Shown: positions 1 through 8,756 of the stretch, piece after piece
How the letters are laid out: each line of letters starts with the position of its first letter
Numbering within the stretch: position 1 is the stretch's first letter
Source: Mucilaginibacter mallensis
Lineage (GTDB): Bacteria > Bacteroidota > Bacteroidia > Sphingobacteriales > Sphingobacteriaceae
Length of the DNA stretch: 64,000 nt
Direction of reading: 5' to 3'
Assembly (NCBI RefSeq): GCF_900105165.1
Contig: NZ_LT629740.1
Location: 62,001-126,000, forward strand
Program-made: the position numbers and the translations under genes
The notes under the pieces: model-generated
What the model saw: the letters and a program-made list of their open reading frames with translations, nothing else
The model's database searches: none
Told to the model about the DNA's origin: nothing

Positions 1-1
1 T

Positions 2-736
2 AACCGTGAAAACGTTGTTAATCATCATAATTCCAGGCTGATACAGCATTTATGCGATCGCCGTTTTGGTATCGGTGGCGATGGTGCCATGTTCCTGCAA
101 AATGTTGATGGATACGACTTTGAGATGGTTTATTACAATGCCGATGGCAAACCGAGCAGCATGTGCGGCAATGGCGGTCGCTGTATTGTAGCTTTCGCGA
201 AGTTCCTGGGTATTATAGACGACGAAACAGAATTTTTGGCGGTTGATGGTCCGCATTATGCCAAAATTTCAGCAGAAGGCAACTGGGTAAGCCTGCAAAT
301 GACTGATGTTAACAGCATTACCAGCGATGATGATGCCTATGTATTAAATACCGGCTCGCCGCATTATGTAACTTTAACAGAAGGGCTTAAAGATAAAAAT
401 GTTTATAAAGAAGGCTACGCCATCCGCAATAACGATACTTACCGTGCCGAGGGCATCAACATCAACTTTGTTGAACCAACCGACAACGGCTACTTTGTAC
501 GCACCTTTGAACGTGGTGTAGAGGATGAAACCTTTGCCTGCGGCACTGGTGTTACAGCGGTTGCATTAGCTATGGCAAAACATAATAACATCACTGGGCA
601 GATAACTACTCCCATAAAAGTATTGGGTGGTGATCTCACCATCCGTTTTAATTATGACGGTAACACATTTACTGATATTTTTTTAGAAGGTCCTGCTGAA
701 AAAGTGTTTGAAGGGGATGTTGTGTTGAAGGACTGA
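2..736 (+). CDS. dapF: diaminopimelate epimerase, 5' end outside the window
   Basis: The enzyme interconverts LL- and meso-diaminopimelate in the lysine and peptidoglycan pathway, in the cytoplasm. The frame is open from base 2 and reads the family signature CDRRFGIGGDG before the first internal Met at base 89, so that Met is not the start; the true start lies upstream of the window. Both catalytic cysteines are visible, in MCGNGGRC and in FACGTGVTA, the two-base epimerisation pair of this family. Only the first few dozen residues are missing. The gene ends directly before a long repeat element, and nothing downstream appears to share its transcript. Confidence 0.95.
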   Translation, partial: NRENVVNHHNSRLIQHLCDRRFGIGGDGAMFLQNVDGYDFEMVYYNADGKPSSMCGNGGRCIVAFAKFLGIIDDETEFLAVDGPHYAKISAEGNWVSLQMTDVNSITSDDDAYVLNTGSPHYVTLTEGLKDKNVYKEGYAIRNNDTYRAEGININFVEPTDNGYFVRTFERGVEDETFACGTGVTAVALAMAKHNNITGQITTPIKVLGGDLTIRFNYDGNTFTDIFLEGPAEKVFEGDVVLKD

Positions 737-770
737 TCGTTCTTCTCTTTCGCGTATCTCTGTTCCTCCG

Positions 771-1367
771 CGCGTCATTGCGAGGCAAGAAACAATCCCC
801 GACTGTACAGAGCGGATATGCAAGGTTGTTACTTATCACATGGTATCGCTTTTCGCTAAGAAGTCACTTTTTGTCTTGATACAAAAAGTAACCAAAAAAA
901 TCAAGTCAGTAGATTAGGCTTCTTTGCCGCACAAGGCCATTCCCTGCAAACCAGGCAAAACCTGGGCTGGAAATATTTGCGGCCATAATGCGCTCACCAC
1001 CCCATGCGCTGCAAAAATTTCCTATACCCTGCCACACACCAGGCCACCATTGTTTTGCCTGATTTCGCCCGAAGCTGTTCTACTGACGGGGAAGGAAGAA
1101 CCCTAGTTCACCCAACCCTCGCCAAAGATGAGGGCATTAATTGAACCATAATGAAAAGCGGGTAAAGGCCTGACAAAAAGCGCGGGTCTGGGTGTTTTGC
1201 CTGTGGGCGGAAGGATCTTTTTGTCTTGATTTTTTGTTTCTTTTGTATCAAGACAAAAGAAATAGGCCTTAGCGGCTATGAGCGATACCATGCGACTCAA
1301 TAGACATTCAAATCTACAAATTCGCTCTGTACAGTTGGGGATTGTTTCTTGCCTCGCAATGACGCGC
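771..1367. repeat. ~600 bp non-coding repeat element with terminal inverted repeats, copy 1
   Basis: The 780 bp gap between dapF and the helicase holds no credible gene. It is filled by an element whose ends are inverted copies of each other: GTCATTGCGAGGCAAGAAAC at the left, followed by a CAATCCCCGACTGTACAGAG stretch, and the complement at the right. Inside are two smaller inverted modules built on TTTTGTCTTGATACAAAA. The whole element is homologous, in reverse orientation, to the one at about 16.9-17.5 kb. Short open frames inside it (for example on the minus strand at 1103-1402) reappear in the other copy only because the DNA is repeated; I do not regard them as genes. Confidence 0.8.
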
Positions 1368-1466
1368 GGTTGTATAAATCCTGTAAATCCATCCAATCCC
1401 ATAAACCCTGGTTCATTGTTTACAATTATTTAACACTAAACATTTTTAATTACTGCAAATTCTCAT

Positions 1467-1474
1467 TACGTTTG
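1467..1474 (+). promoter_or_regulatory. predicted -7 element (TACGTTTG)
   Basis: TACGTTTG matches the Bacteroidota -7 consensus TAnnTTTG exactly and lies 44 bp before the helicase start codon. The -33 element is weak. It is the only consensus match I noticed in this gap and supports an independent transcript starting near 1481. Confidence 0.5.
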
Positions 1475-1518
1475 AATTTTTTGTTGATGTAGCTTCTATA
1501 AATTTTTTACCAAATAGG

Positions 1519-4413
1519 ATGCTACGAGTCGACAGTACAAAACCTTGCCAGATAATTTATGCTATTGCCAAGCATGAATACCTGTCGTTTGTTATTGAGC
1601 CGCACATAGTTCAGCTTAATCCTAATGGCGAATTTTCGCTCACTCACCAACGCTTATTTTCCAATACCGCCAAAGAGTTTGCTCATTGTATTGATGAAAC
1701 AGATCTGAAGCTCGTTAAAATACTGGAAGAAATAGAGCAGGGGAATCTGATCAAAAAATTCTATAAAAAGCCAATACGTCCGTTTGAGTTTTTTACCAAG
1801 ATATTTAACGAGCAGCTATTTGATGCCATAAGGCCAAAAATGGAAAAACGCATGGCCGAAGCTTTGGGCATGCTGGGTAATAAAGAGATCTACCTGATGA
1901 GTAAGGAGGGCTACCCTGCCGAGCGTAAATTGCATATAGCCGAAGAGCCTGCATCGGTACTGTTCCATTTCAGGCGCGATGATGTGGAGATCAGGTATTT
2001 CCCGACCATCAAATACCAGGGCATGCGCATTGAGTTCATATTTAAGGGGGCGGAGATCATTTGCAATCATCCCGCATGGATGCTGCTTGAGGACACGCTG
2101 TATTACTTTGATAAGGAGATAGAGGGCAAAAAACTATTACCTTTTCTTAACAAACGCTATATAGCCATCCCACGGTCGTCAGAGAAATCATATTTCGAGA
2201 AATTTGTTGTGCCGCTGATAGAAAAGCACAGCGTATATGCCGAAGGCTTTGTTATCAATACTGAAAAATATGAAGCTACGCCAATTTTAAAGCCCATATA
2301 CATTGAGGGTGGCACATCACAACTACAGCTTAACTTTAAATATTCAGGATATATTTTTCCTTATGGCGATGGCCGGCATGTTTCGGTACGTATGGATCTG
2401 AACGGCGATGTGCCTGTTTTCCACCGCATAAAACGCTCTTTAGGTTGGGAGAAGAATAAGCTTTACGAGCTGGAAAAGCTCGGTTTAAAAACAGTATCTA
2501 CATTATTCCAAAATTTGGAGGTAGCGGTAAGTGATGAAGATGCCGATCACTCATTCTCGGTATTTGAATGGCTGAACTTTCATCATGATGCGCTTGCGGA
2601 GCTTGGTTTTGTAATTGAACAGCCGGAGGGCCAGAAGCGCTATGTATTCGGCTCAACCCGGATCGATCTGGAAGTTAAAGAGAACAACGATTGGTTTGAT
2701 ATTTATGCTGTGGTGTATTTTGGTCCGTACCGGATACCGTTCATCCAGCTAAAAAATCATATCCTTAACCATAAAAAGGAATTTACGCTGCCATCGGGCG
2801 AGATAGCGGTGATTCCTGAAAAATGGTTCTCGCAATATGGCAACCTGCTGCATTTTAGCGAAGGCGGCGATGATATTAAACTCCGCAGGCACCATATTGG
2901 CCTGGTAAGCGACCTTGCCGAAAGTGAACTGGCCGATGTAACCATGACCCGCAAGCTGCAAAAGCTAACCGATTTTGAAGCGTTGGAAGAAATTGCCCTG
3001 CCGCAAAATTTTAAAGGTAATTTAAGGCCATACCAAAAGGCAGGCTATAACTGGTTCCACTTTTTAAAGAACTATCATTTTGGCGGTTGCCTGGCCGATG
3101 ATATGGGACTTGGTAAAACCATACAAACGCTGGCATTGCTGCAAAAGCATAAGGAAGATACCGAGGCTGGTGATAGTAAAAGCACTTCGCTTATCATTAT
3201 GCCAACCTCACTCATTTATAACTGGTTGAACGAAGCTAAAAAGTTCACTCCTAAGCTAAGGCTGATGGTGCATACCGGTACCATGCGCTATAAATCGCCG
3301 GAAGTATTCAGTAATTATGATGTGATCATCACTACCTATGGTATCAGCCGGATAGATATTGATCTGCTTACCTCCTTCTTTTTTGATTATGTAATTTTGG
3401 ATGAAAGCCAGAATATTAAAAACCCATCGTCGAAATCATACCAGTGTGTAAGGCAGCTTAAGTCGCGTTTTAAACTGATACTCAGCGGTACCCCGGTTGA
3501 AAACTCGGTTAATGATTTGTGGACGCAGATGTCGTTCATTAACCCGGGCTTGTTGGGTACACAGCAGTATTTTCAGAATGAGTTTGTAACGCCTATTGAA
3601 AAGAAAAAAGACGAAGACAAGGCCCGCAAATTACAAGCATTAATAAAACCATTTGTACTGCGCCGTACCAAGGAGCAGGTAGCCACCGAGCTTCCTCCAA
3701 AAACCGAAACCTTGTTCTATTGTAAAATGAGCGAGGAGCAATCATCGGTTTATGAAAAGGTAAAATCGGAATACCGTAACGAGCTGCTGAAGAGCCTGGA
3801 AGACGGCACCTATGCCAAAACCCAGATACAGGTGCTTCAAGGCCTGATAAAATTAAGGCAGATCGCTAACCATCCATCTATGATTGATAGCGAGTATGAG
3901 GGCGACTCAGGCAAATTTGAGAACGTGGTACATACGCTGGCTAACGTGCTTGATGGCGGGCATAAAGTGCTCATATTTTCGCAGTTTGTAAAACAGCTGA
4001 CTATTTACAGGGAGCATTTTGATAAGGAAAAGATCCCGTATGCTTACCTGGATGGCAGCACGCAGAACCGTGGCGATATTGTAAAGCATTTTCAGGAAGA
4101 TGAGAAAACAAGGGTGTTCTTAATATCCATAAAAGCGGGTGGCGTAGGCCTGAACCTTACCGAAGCCGACTATGTATTTATCCTCGACCCTTGGTGGAAT
4201 CCTGCCGTTGAACAACAGGCTATCGACCGTACACACCGCATAGGCCAAACTAAAAATGTGTTCATCTATAAATTCATCACCAAAGATTCTGTTGAAGAAA
4301 AGATACTGGCCTTGCAGCAACGTAAACTAAGCCTGTCGCGCGCGTTGATCACCACCGAAGAAAGCTTTATAAAATCGCTTACTGCTGATGATATTAAGGA
4401 GATTTTGAGGTAG
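1519..4413 (+). CDS. SNF2-family DEAD/DEAH-box helicase
   Basis: This is an SNF2/RapA-type double-stranded DNA translocase of 964 residues. The ATPase core occupies roughly residues 500-960. Walker A reads ADDMGLGKT at residues 526-534, the Walker B box is DESQ at 628-631 (a common SNF2 variant of DEAH), motif III is SGTPVEN, and motif VI is DRTHRIGQ at 903-910. The N-terminal 500 residues resemble the extended region of bacterial SNF2 proteins but I cannot name a domain there, and I see no clear SWIM zinc finger. The start follows a consensus promoter by a plausible distance. No partner gene (methylase or nuclease) is adjacent, so a role in transcription recycling or DNA repair is more likely than a defence island, but this is inference. 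Confidence 0.9.
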   Translation: MLRVDSTKPCQIIYAIAKHEYLSFVIEPHIVQLNPNGEFSLTHQRLFSNTAKEFAHCIDETDLKLVKILEEIEQGNLIKKFYKKPIRPFEFFTKIFNEQLFDAIRPKMEKRMAEALGMLGNKEIYLMSKEGYPAERKLHIAEEPASVLFHFRRDDVEIRYFPTIKYQGMRIEFIFKGAEIICNHPAWMLLEDTLYYFDKEIEGKKLLPFLNKRYIAIPRSSEKSYFEKFVVPLIEKHSVYAEGFVINTEKYEATPILKPIYIEGGTSQLQLNFKYSGYIFPYGDGRHVSVRMDLNGDVPVFHRIKRSLGWEKNKLYELEKLGLKTVSTLFQNLEVAVSDEDADHSFSVFEWLNFHHDALAELGFVIEQPEGQKRYVFGSTRIDLEVKENNDWFDIYAVVYFGPYRIPFIQLKNHILNHKKEFTLPSGEIAVIPEKWFSQYGNLLHFSEGGDDIKLRRHHIGLVSDLAESELADVTMTRKLQKLTDFEALEEIALPQNFKGNLRPYQKAGYNWFHFLKNYHFGGCLADDMGLGKTIQTLALLQKHKEDTEAGDSKSTSLIIMPTSLIYNWLNEAKKFTPKLRLMVHTGTMRYKSPEVFSNYDVIITTYGISRIDIDLLTSFFFDYVILDESQNIKNPSSKSYQCVRQLKSRFKLILSGTPVENSVNDLWTQMSFINPGLLGTQQYFQNEFVTPIEKKKDEDKARKLQALIKPFVLRRTKEQVATELPPKTETLFYCKMSEEQSSVYEKVKSEYRNELLKSLEDGTYAKTQIQVLQGLIKLRQIANHPSMIDSEYEGDSGKFENVVHTLANVLDGGHKVLIFSQFVKQLTIYREHFDKEKIPYAYLDGSTQNRGDIVKHFQEDEKTRVFLISIKAGGVGLNLTEADYVFILDPWWNPAVEQQAIDRTHRIGQTKNVFIYKFITKDSVEEKILALQQRKLSLSRALITTEESFIKSLTADDIKEILR

Positions 4414-4420
4414 GATTTCG

Positions 4421-4457
4421 GATGTGCAGATGTGCGAATATGCAAATGTGCAAATAA
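4421..4457. repeat. short GTGCAGATGTGCA-type tandem repeat
   Basis: Degenerate tandem units of about 9 bases (GATGTGCAG, ATGTGCGAAT, ATGTGCAAAT) follow the helicase stop codon. The same unit recurs after rng at about 23.92 kb, so this is a dispersed intergenic repeat and not a local feature of this gene. Confidence 0.6.
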
Positions 4458-4462
4458 AAAAG

Positions 4463-4571
4463 CGTCATTGCGAGGAGTGAAACGACGCGGCAATCCCCGA
4501 CTGTACAGAGGGGTTTGCTCGGTCGCCCTGTACAGTCGGGGATTGCTTCGTTCCTCGCAATGACGAGATGT
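4463..4571. repeat. REP-like inverted repeat with GTCATTGCGAG ends
   Basis: An element of about 110 bp begins CGTCATTGCGAGGAG and ends CCTCGCAATGACGAG, with an inner inverted pair CAATCCCCGACTGTACAG / CTGTACAGTCGGGGATTG. The termini and the inner module are those of the 600 bp element at 771-1367, without its central part, as if this were a deleted or minimal form. It occupies most of the gap between the helicase and the permease gene. Confidence 0.8.
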
Positions 4572-4658
4572 GATATTATCCCACAAATAAACACTAACTT
4601 CACTGTAACAAACAGCTACCTTACACAGTCATAGCAGCAAGTTTTTTAAATTGATTAC

Positions 4659-5900
4659 ATGCCGGTAAAAACCACTTACAAAGAAAATATCGCCATAGCA
4701 TTAAACTCTATAAAGGGTAACAGGCTGCGTACAGCGCTTACGGCTTTAATTATTGCCATTGGTATTATGGCGCTGGTGGGTATTTTAACGGCGATAGAGG
4801 GCATTAAACAACAAACTACCGAGGCATTTGCGGGCCTGGGCGCCAATTCATTTACTATTGAGAACCAGGGCTCTGATCTTGGTTTTGGTAATGGCGGACA
4901 CCGGAAAATTTTCCCGCCTATAACCTATGAGCAGGCTACCCGTTTTAAGGAGACTTTTAAGCTACCCGCACTGGTTTCGGTTAATCTCGACCTGTCGGGT
5001 ACGGCGGTTGTAAAATATGGTAACAAAAAAAGCAATCCAAACATTTCATATACAGGGACCAATGAAAATTATTTGATGACTAGCGGTTATAAGCTGGCAT
5101 CGGGCCGTAACTTCTCCAGCGCGGAGCTCGACCAGGCCCAAAGTGTGGTTATTGTTGGTGATGAGATAAAAAAACGTTTCTTTAAAACAGTCGACCCGGT
5201 TAACCAATCTATTTTTATAGGTAATAACCGTTTCAGGATAATTGGCGTATTCGCTACAAAAGGTTCATCAAATATAGGCCCCGGCGATAGAAACTGCATT
5301 ATACCTGTGCTGCGTGCCAAGCAAATTGATACGGTTTCGAACCCATCATTTACCATATCAATTATGGCAAACAGCCCAACGGCGGTAAATGCCACTATTG
5401 ATGAGGCTACATCATTATTCAGAAATGTACGTGACCTACGGGTATCAAATGATAATAATTTTAACATTAACCGCAGCGATTCCATCGAGAAACAATTATC
5501 GGGGCAAATACAAGGCATGACCATAGGCGGTATGGCTATAGCCTTTATAACTCTTATTGGCGCATCTATCGGCTTAATGAATATTATGCTGGTTTCGGTG
5601 ACTGAACGCACACGCGAAATAGGCGTAAGAAAAGCTATTGGCGCCACCCCGGCCATTATACGCAAGCAATTTTTAATTGAGGCCATTGTAATATGCCTTA
5701 TAGGAGGTATTTTGGGTGTCTTTTTTGGGATACTGATAGGCAACCTTATTGTGCTGTTAACCAAAGGCAGCTTTGTTATTCCCTGGTTGTGGATAGTGGT
5801 GGCACTGATAGTTTGTACTGTAATTGGCCTTTTATCGGGCTTCTATCCCGCTAAAAAAGCCTCAAAGCTCGATCCTGTTGAGGCATTGAGATACGAATAG
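4659..5900 (+). CDS. ABC transporter permease, MacB/FtsX family
   Basis: The 413-residue protein has one N-terminal membrane helix (about residues 20-45), a MacB-type extracytoplasmic core domain (about 50-260), and an FtsX-type block of three C-terminal helices (about 285-405). It contains the family signature TERTREIGVRKAIGA between the helices and ends DPVEALRYE, both typical of MacB-like permeases. Such permeases act with a LolD/MacB-type ATPase and often with a periplasmic adaptor. Neither lies next to this gene here, so the ATPase must be encoded elsewhere. The substrate cannot be inferred. The downstream gene is convergent, separated by a short inverted repeat. Confidence 0.88.
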   Translation: MPVKTTYKENIAIALNSIKGNRLRTALTALIIAIGIMALVGILTAIEGIKQQTTEAFAGLGANSFTIENQGSDLGFGNGGHRKIFPPITYEQATRFKETFKLPALVSVNLDLSGTAVVKYGNKKSNPNISYTGTNENYLMTSGYKLASGRNFSSAELDQAQSVVIVGDEIKKRFFKTVDPVNQSIFIGNNRFRIIGVFATKGSSNIGPGDRNCIIPVLRAKQIDTVSNPSFTISIMANSPTAVNATIDEATSLFRNVRDLRVSNDNNFNINRSDSIEKQLSGQIQGMTIGGMAIAFITLIGASIGLMNIMLVSVTERTREIGVRKAIGATPAIIRKQFLIEAIVICLIGGILGVFFGILIGNLIVLLTKGSFVIPWLWIVVALIVCTVIGLLSGFYPAKKASKLDPVEALRYE

Positions 5901-5902
5901 CC

Positions 5903-5966
5903 AGATTCAAGAGTCAAGAAAGACTTTTAAAAAGGTCTTGATTCCTGACTCTTAACTCTTGATTCT
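5903..5966. repeat. imperfect inverted repeat (AAGAGTCAAG type)
   Basis: Between the two convergent genes lies an inverted repeat built of AGTCAAGA / TCTTGATT and AAAGACTT / AAGGTCTT units. It could fold into a hairpin and serve as a bidirectional terminator, but its simple, repeated units also resemble the dispersed intergenic repeats found elsewhere in this window. Confidence 0.45.
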
Positions 5967-5968
5967 CT

Positions 5969-6712
5969 CTATTTTAGCATTATATTTTTAAGCGGATAAT
6001 TGAAAAGCAGTTTCTCAATATAGCTGGTGCGCAGTGCATCGGTGAACGCGGCAGCATGCCTTGGGTGGTGCATATCGCTCGATATAAAATCTATCAACTC
6101 ATTGTCAATCAGCATTTCAGCAGCAGCTTTAATATCCTTGCCATAATAGCCTGTTAACGATATGGTATTCAATTGGAAGTTGCAGCCCCAGTCGTGCAGC
6201 ATTTTGTACTGTTCAAGGTTCATGTATGAATACCTTTCGGGATGTGCCAAAATGGGTTTATAGCCAAGGTCTCTCATCTTTTGTATTACAGGAATGTAAT
6301 TAGGCGGCAGGCTAATGAATGAGAACTCAAAAAGCACATAGTTATCGCCCATGGTCATTAAGCTGCCGTTATTTATACTGGCTTCAAACGACTCATCAAA
6401 ATAATGTTCGGCAGCTGTTTCAATATCAATAACGATATTTTCTTTTTTCAGCTCGGCTTTAAGTGTTTCAAGTGCATCGCCGATGGTTTTAGGCGTGTTC
6501 TTATAGAAGTCGGCCATTATGTGCGGCGTAGCAATAATTTTGCTGATACCCAGCTCCATCATTTTTTTGATCAGTACGATCGATTCTTCAGGAGTTTGCG
6601 CGCCATCATCAATTCCAGGCAAAACATGTGAATGCATATCAACCATGATCGATTCATAATTGAACGTTATATGCTTCTTTAACTTCTTTTTCTTCTTAAA
6701 TAAACCAAACAT
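5969..6712 (-). CDS. CpsB/CapC (YwqE)-type PHP-fold tyrosine phosphatase
   Basis: The 247-residue protein is a PHP-superfamily metal-dependent phosphatase of the kind that dephosphorylates bacterial tyrosine kinases controlling capsule or exopolysaccharide export. Metal-ligand motifs are visible in order: MHSHVLPGIDDGAQ near residue 27, EAAEHYFDE near 100, LAHPERY near 155 and SSDMHHP near 213. A Lys-rich N-terminal segment precedes the domain. It lies 31 bp downstream of galE on the same strand as three UDP-sugar genes, which fits a regulatory role in a surface polysaccharide pathway. The cognate tyrosine kinase is not in the window. The function is assigned from family and context. Confidence 0.85.
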   Translation of the reverse strand: MFGLFKKKKKLKKHITFNYESIMVDMHSHVLPGIDDGAQTPEESIVLIKKMMELGISKIIATPHIMADFYKNTPKTIGDALETLKAELKKENIVIDIETAAEHYFDESFEASINNGSLMTMGDNYVLFEFSFISLPPNYIPVIQKMRDLGYKPILAHPERYSYMNLEQYKMLHDWGCNFQLNTISLTGYYGKDIKAAAEMLIDNELIDFISSDMHHPRHAAAFTDALRTSYIEKLLFNYPLKNIMLK

Positions 6713-6743
6713 TATTATCCTTTAATCTGCTCTGTAACAAATA

Positions 6744-7769
6744 TTAGCCTAAAGGGTTTTCGGCTAAATATTTCTCCCATTCCCAGGCTGATGCCATCAT
6801 GTCGTCAATATTAAGTTCTGTTTTCCAGTGCAGCTTATTTGTCGATTTGGTTACATCCCCCCATACTTTCTCTACATCCCCCTCACGTCTTGGGCCTATT
6901 TCGTGTCTTAATTTAACACCTGTAACGCGTTCAAAAGTGTTAATAACCTGTAATACTGTACTGCCATCGCCTGTTCCGATATTGAAAACATCATAACCGG
7001 TAAATTCTGGTTTTTCCATTAATTTAAGCGCGGCAACATGAGCCTTAGCCAAATCAACCACGTGGATATAATCACGCACGCAACTACCATCAGGGGTATC
7101 GTAGTCATTGCCAAATACGGTTAATTTTTCGCGTTTGCCAATAGCTGTTTGGGTGATGAAAGGTACTAAATTTTGTGGCACTCCAATAGGTAACTCACCA
7201 ATTAATGCTGAATCATGCGCACCTACCGGGTTAAAATACCTTAATGATACCACTTTGTAGTCGCTGCCGGCCGCAATCATATCTTTCAGCATTTCTTCAG
7301 CTATTTGCTTGGTATTGCCATATGGAGATTGTGCCGCTTTTACAGGTGCATCTTCGGTTACCGGCAACACATCAGGCTGCCCGTATACCGTACAGCTTGA
7401 TGAAAACACAAAATTTATTGGTTTGCCGGCATAAGCATCCAGCAGGTTAAGCATAGAGTAAAAGTTGTTGCGGTAATATTTTAATGGTAAGTGCACTGAT
7501 TCACCTACTGCTTTAAAAGCGGCAAAGTGGATAATGCCCTCAACATCGGGCTCAGTTTCAGCCAGCTTTTTTACCGCATGCTCATCGCAAAGATCAATTT
7601 TATGAAAAATGGGCTTAAAGCCGATGATCTTTGTAAGCTGATCTAATATTTTGGGAGAGGAATTTGATAAATTATCAATAATTACCGGTTCATATCCTGC
7701 GTTTACAAGTTCAACAACTGTGTGCGAACCAATAAAACCTAAACCACCGGTCACTAATATTTTAGCCAT
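6744..7769 (-). CDS. galE: UDP-glucose 4-epimerase
   Basis: This short-chain dehydrogenase fold enzyme interconverts UDP-glucose and UDP-galactose. The NAD-binding motif TGGLGFIGSHT is at the N-terminus, the substrate Ser is in FSSSCTVYG, and the catalytic Tyr-Lys pair is in SPYGNTK. At 341 residues it has the normal family length. It starts 3 bp after the stop of the UDP-glucuronate decarboxylase gene on the same strand, so the two are very probably cotranscribed with ugd upstream, giving one block for UDP-hexose and UDP-pentose supply. Confidence 0.94.
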   Translation of the reverse strand: MAKILVTGGLGFIGSHTVVELVNAGYEPVIIDNLSNSSPKILDQLTKIIGFKPIFHKIDLCDEHAVKKLAETEPDVEGIIHFAAFKAVGESVHLPLKYYRNNFYSMLNLLDAYAGKPINFVFSSSCTVYGQPDVLPVTEDAPVKAAQSPYGNTKQIAEEMLKDMIAAGSDYKVVSLRYFNPVGAHDSALIGELPIGVPQNLVPFITQTAIGKREKLTVFGNDYDTPDGSCVRDYIHVVDLAKAHVAALKLMEKPEFTGYDVFNIGTGDGSTVLQVINTFERVTGVKLRHEIGPRREGDVEKVWGDVTKSTNKLHWKTELNIDDMMASAWEWEKYLAENPLG

Positions 7770-7772
7770 AGC

Positions 7773-8756
7773 TTATTTGTTATAATAGGTGAAATCTTTA
7801 TGTAAAATTTCCTTTTCAGGAAGGGATTTGAAATATTCATAAGTGATCTTCAGGCCTTCGCTGCGGGATACTTTGGGTTCCCAACCCAGCAGGGCTTTAG
7901 CCTTGGTAATATCCGGGCGCCTTTGTTTAGGATCATCTGTAGGTAATGGCAAGCTGATCAGCTTTTGGTCGGTACCTGTTAGCTTAATGATCTCCTCGCC
8001 AAACTGCCTTATCGTAATCTCATCCGGGTTGCCGATATTTACGGGTTGTGCATAATCGCTGTGCAGCAATCTGTATATGCCTTCAACCAAGTCATCTACG
8101 TAGCAAAACGAGCGTGTTTGTGATCCGTCGCCAAAAATAGTCAATGGTTCACCTCTTAGTGCCTGGCCAATAAAAGCGGGCAATACGCGGCCATCATTCA
8201 GCCGCATGCGAGGGCCATAAGTGTTAAATATTCTTACTATCCTGGTTTCTAAACCATGGAAAGTATGGTAAGCCATTGTAATGGCTTCCTGAAAACGTTT
8301 AGCTTCGTCATATACGCCACGTGGCCCTACGGGGTTTACGTTACCCCAGTATTCTTCGGGCTGCGGATTCACATTTGGGTCACCGTATACCTCTGATGTA
8401 GAGGCGATCAGCATCCTTGCTTTTTTGGCACGTGCCAAACCAAGCAGGTTGTGTGTACCCAATGAACCTACCTTTAAGGTTTGGATCGGGATCTTTAGAT
8501 AATCTATCGGGCTTGCGGGTGACGCAAAGTGCAGGATATAATCGAGCTCACCCGGTACGTATACAAATTTGGAAACATCGTGGTTATAAAATTCGAAGTT
8601 CTCCAGTTTAAATAGGTGTTCTATGTTCCGCAAGTCACCGGTGATCAGGTTATCCATGCCGATTACCTTGTAATCTTCCTTAATAAACCTGTCGCACAGA
8701 TGCGAACCCAGGAAACCGGCAGCACCGGTTATCAATACTGTTTTTCTTGTTGCCAT
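7773..8756 (-). CDS. UDP-glucuronate decarboxylase (UDP-xylose synthase)
   Basis: An extended SDR enzyme of 327 residues that converts UDP-glucuronate to UDP-xylose. It has [11 protein letters not shown] at the N-terminus, STSEVYGDP (substrate Ser/Thr region), and the catalytic YDEAKR motif typical of UDP-xylose synthases, followed by [10 protein letters not shown] and [14 protein letters not shown]. Its start codon overlaps the ugd stop codon by one base (TAATG), so the product of Ugd is the substrate of the next enzyme in the same transcript. Related SDR families such as dTDP-glucose dehydratases lack this exact motif set, so the call is fairly secure. Confidence 0.9.
   Translation of the reverse strand: MATRKTVLITGAAGFLGSHLCDRFIKEDYKVIGMDNLITGDLRNIEHLFKLENFEFYNHDVSKFVYVPGELDYILHFASPASPIDYLKIPIQTLKVGSLGTHNLLGLARAKKARMLIASTSEVYGDPNVNPQPEEYWGNVNPVGPRGVYDEAKRFQEAITMAYHTFHGLETRIVRIFNTYGPRMRLNDGRVLPAFIGQALRGEPLTIFGDGSQTRSFCYVDDLVEGIYRLLHSDYAQPVNIGNPDEITIRQFGEEIIKLTGTDQKLISLPLPTDDPKQRRPDITKAKALLGWEPKVSRSEGLKITYEYFKSLPEKEILHKDFTYYNK

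Noticed and set aside
1103-1402. 99-codon frame on the minus strand, with a similar frame at 16901-17200
   Set aside because: The similarity follows from the repeated DNA element, other frames of the element are equally conserved, and the ends of the frame run into inverted repeats; no evidence of protein-level selection.
5087-5764. 225-codon minus-strand frame inside the permease gene
   Set aside because: It lies wholly within a well-supported gene on the other strand and has no recognisable features.
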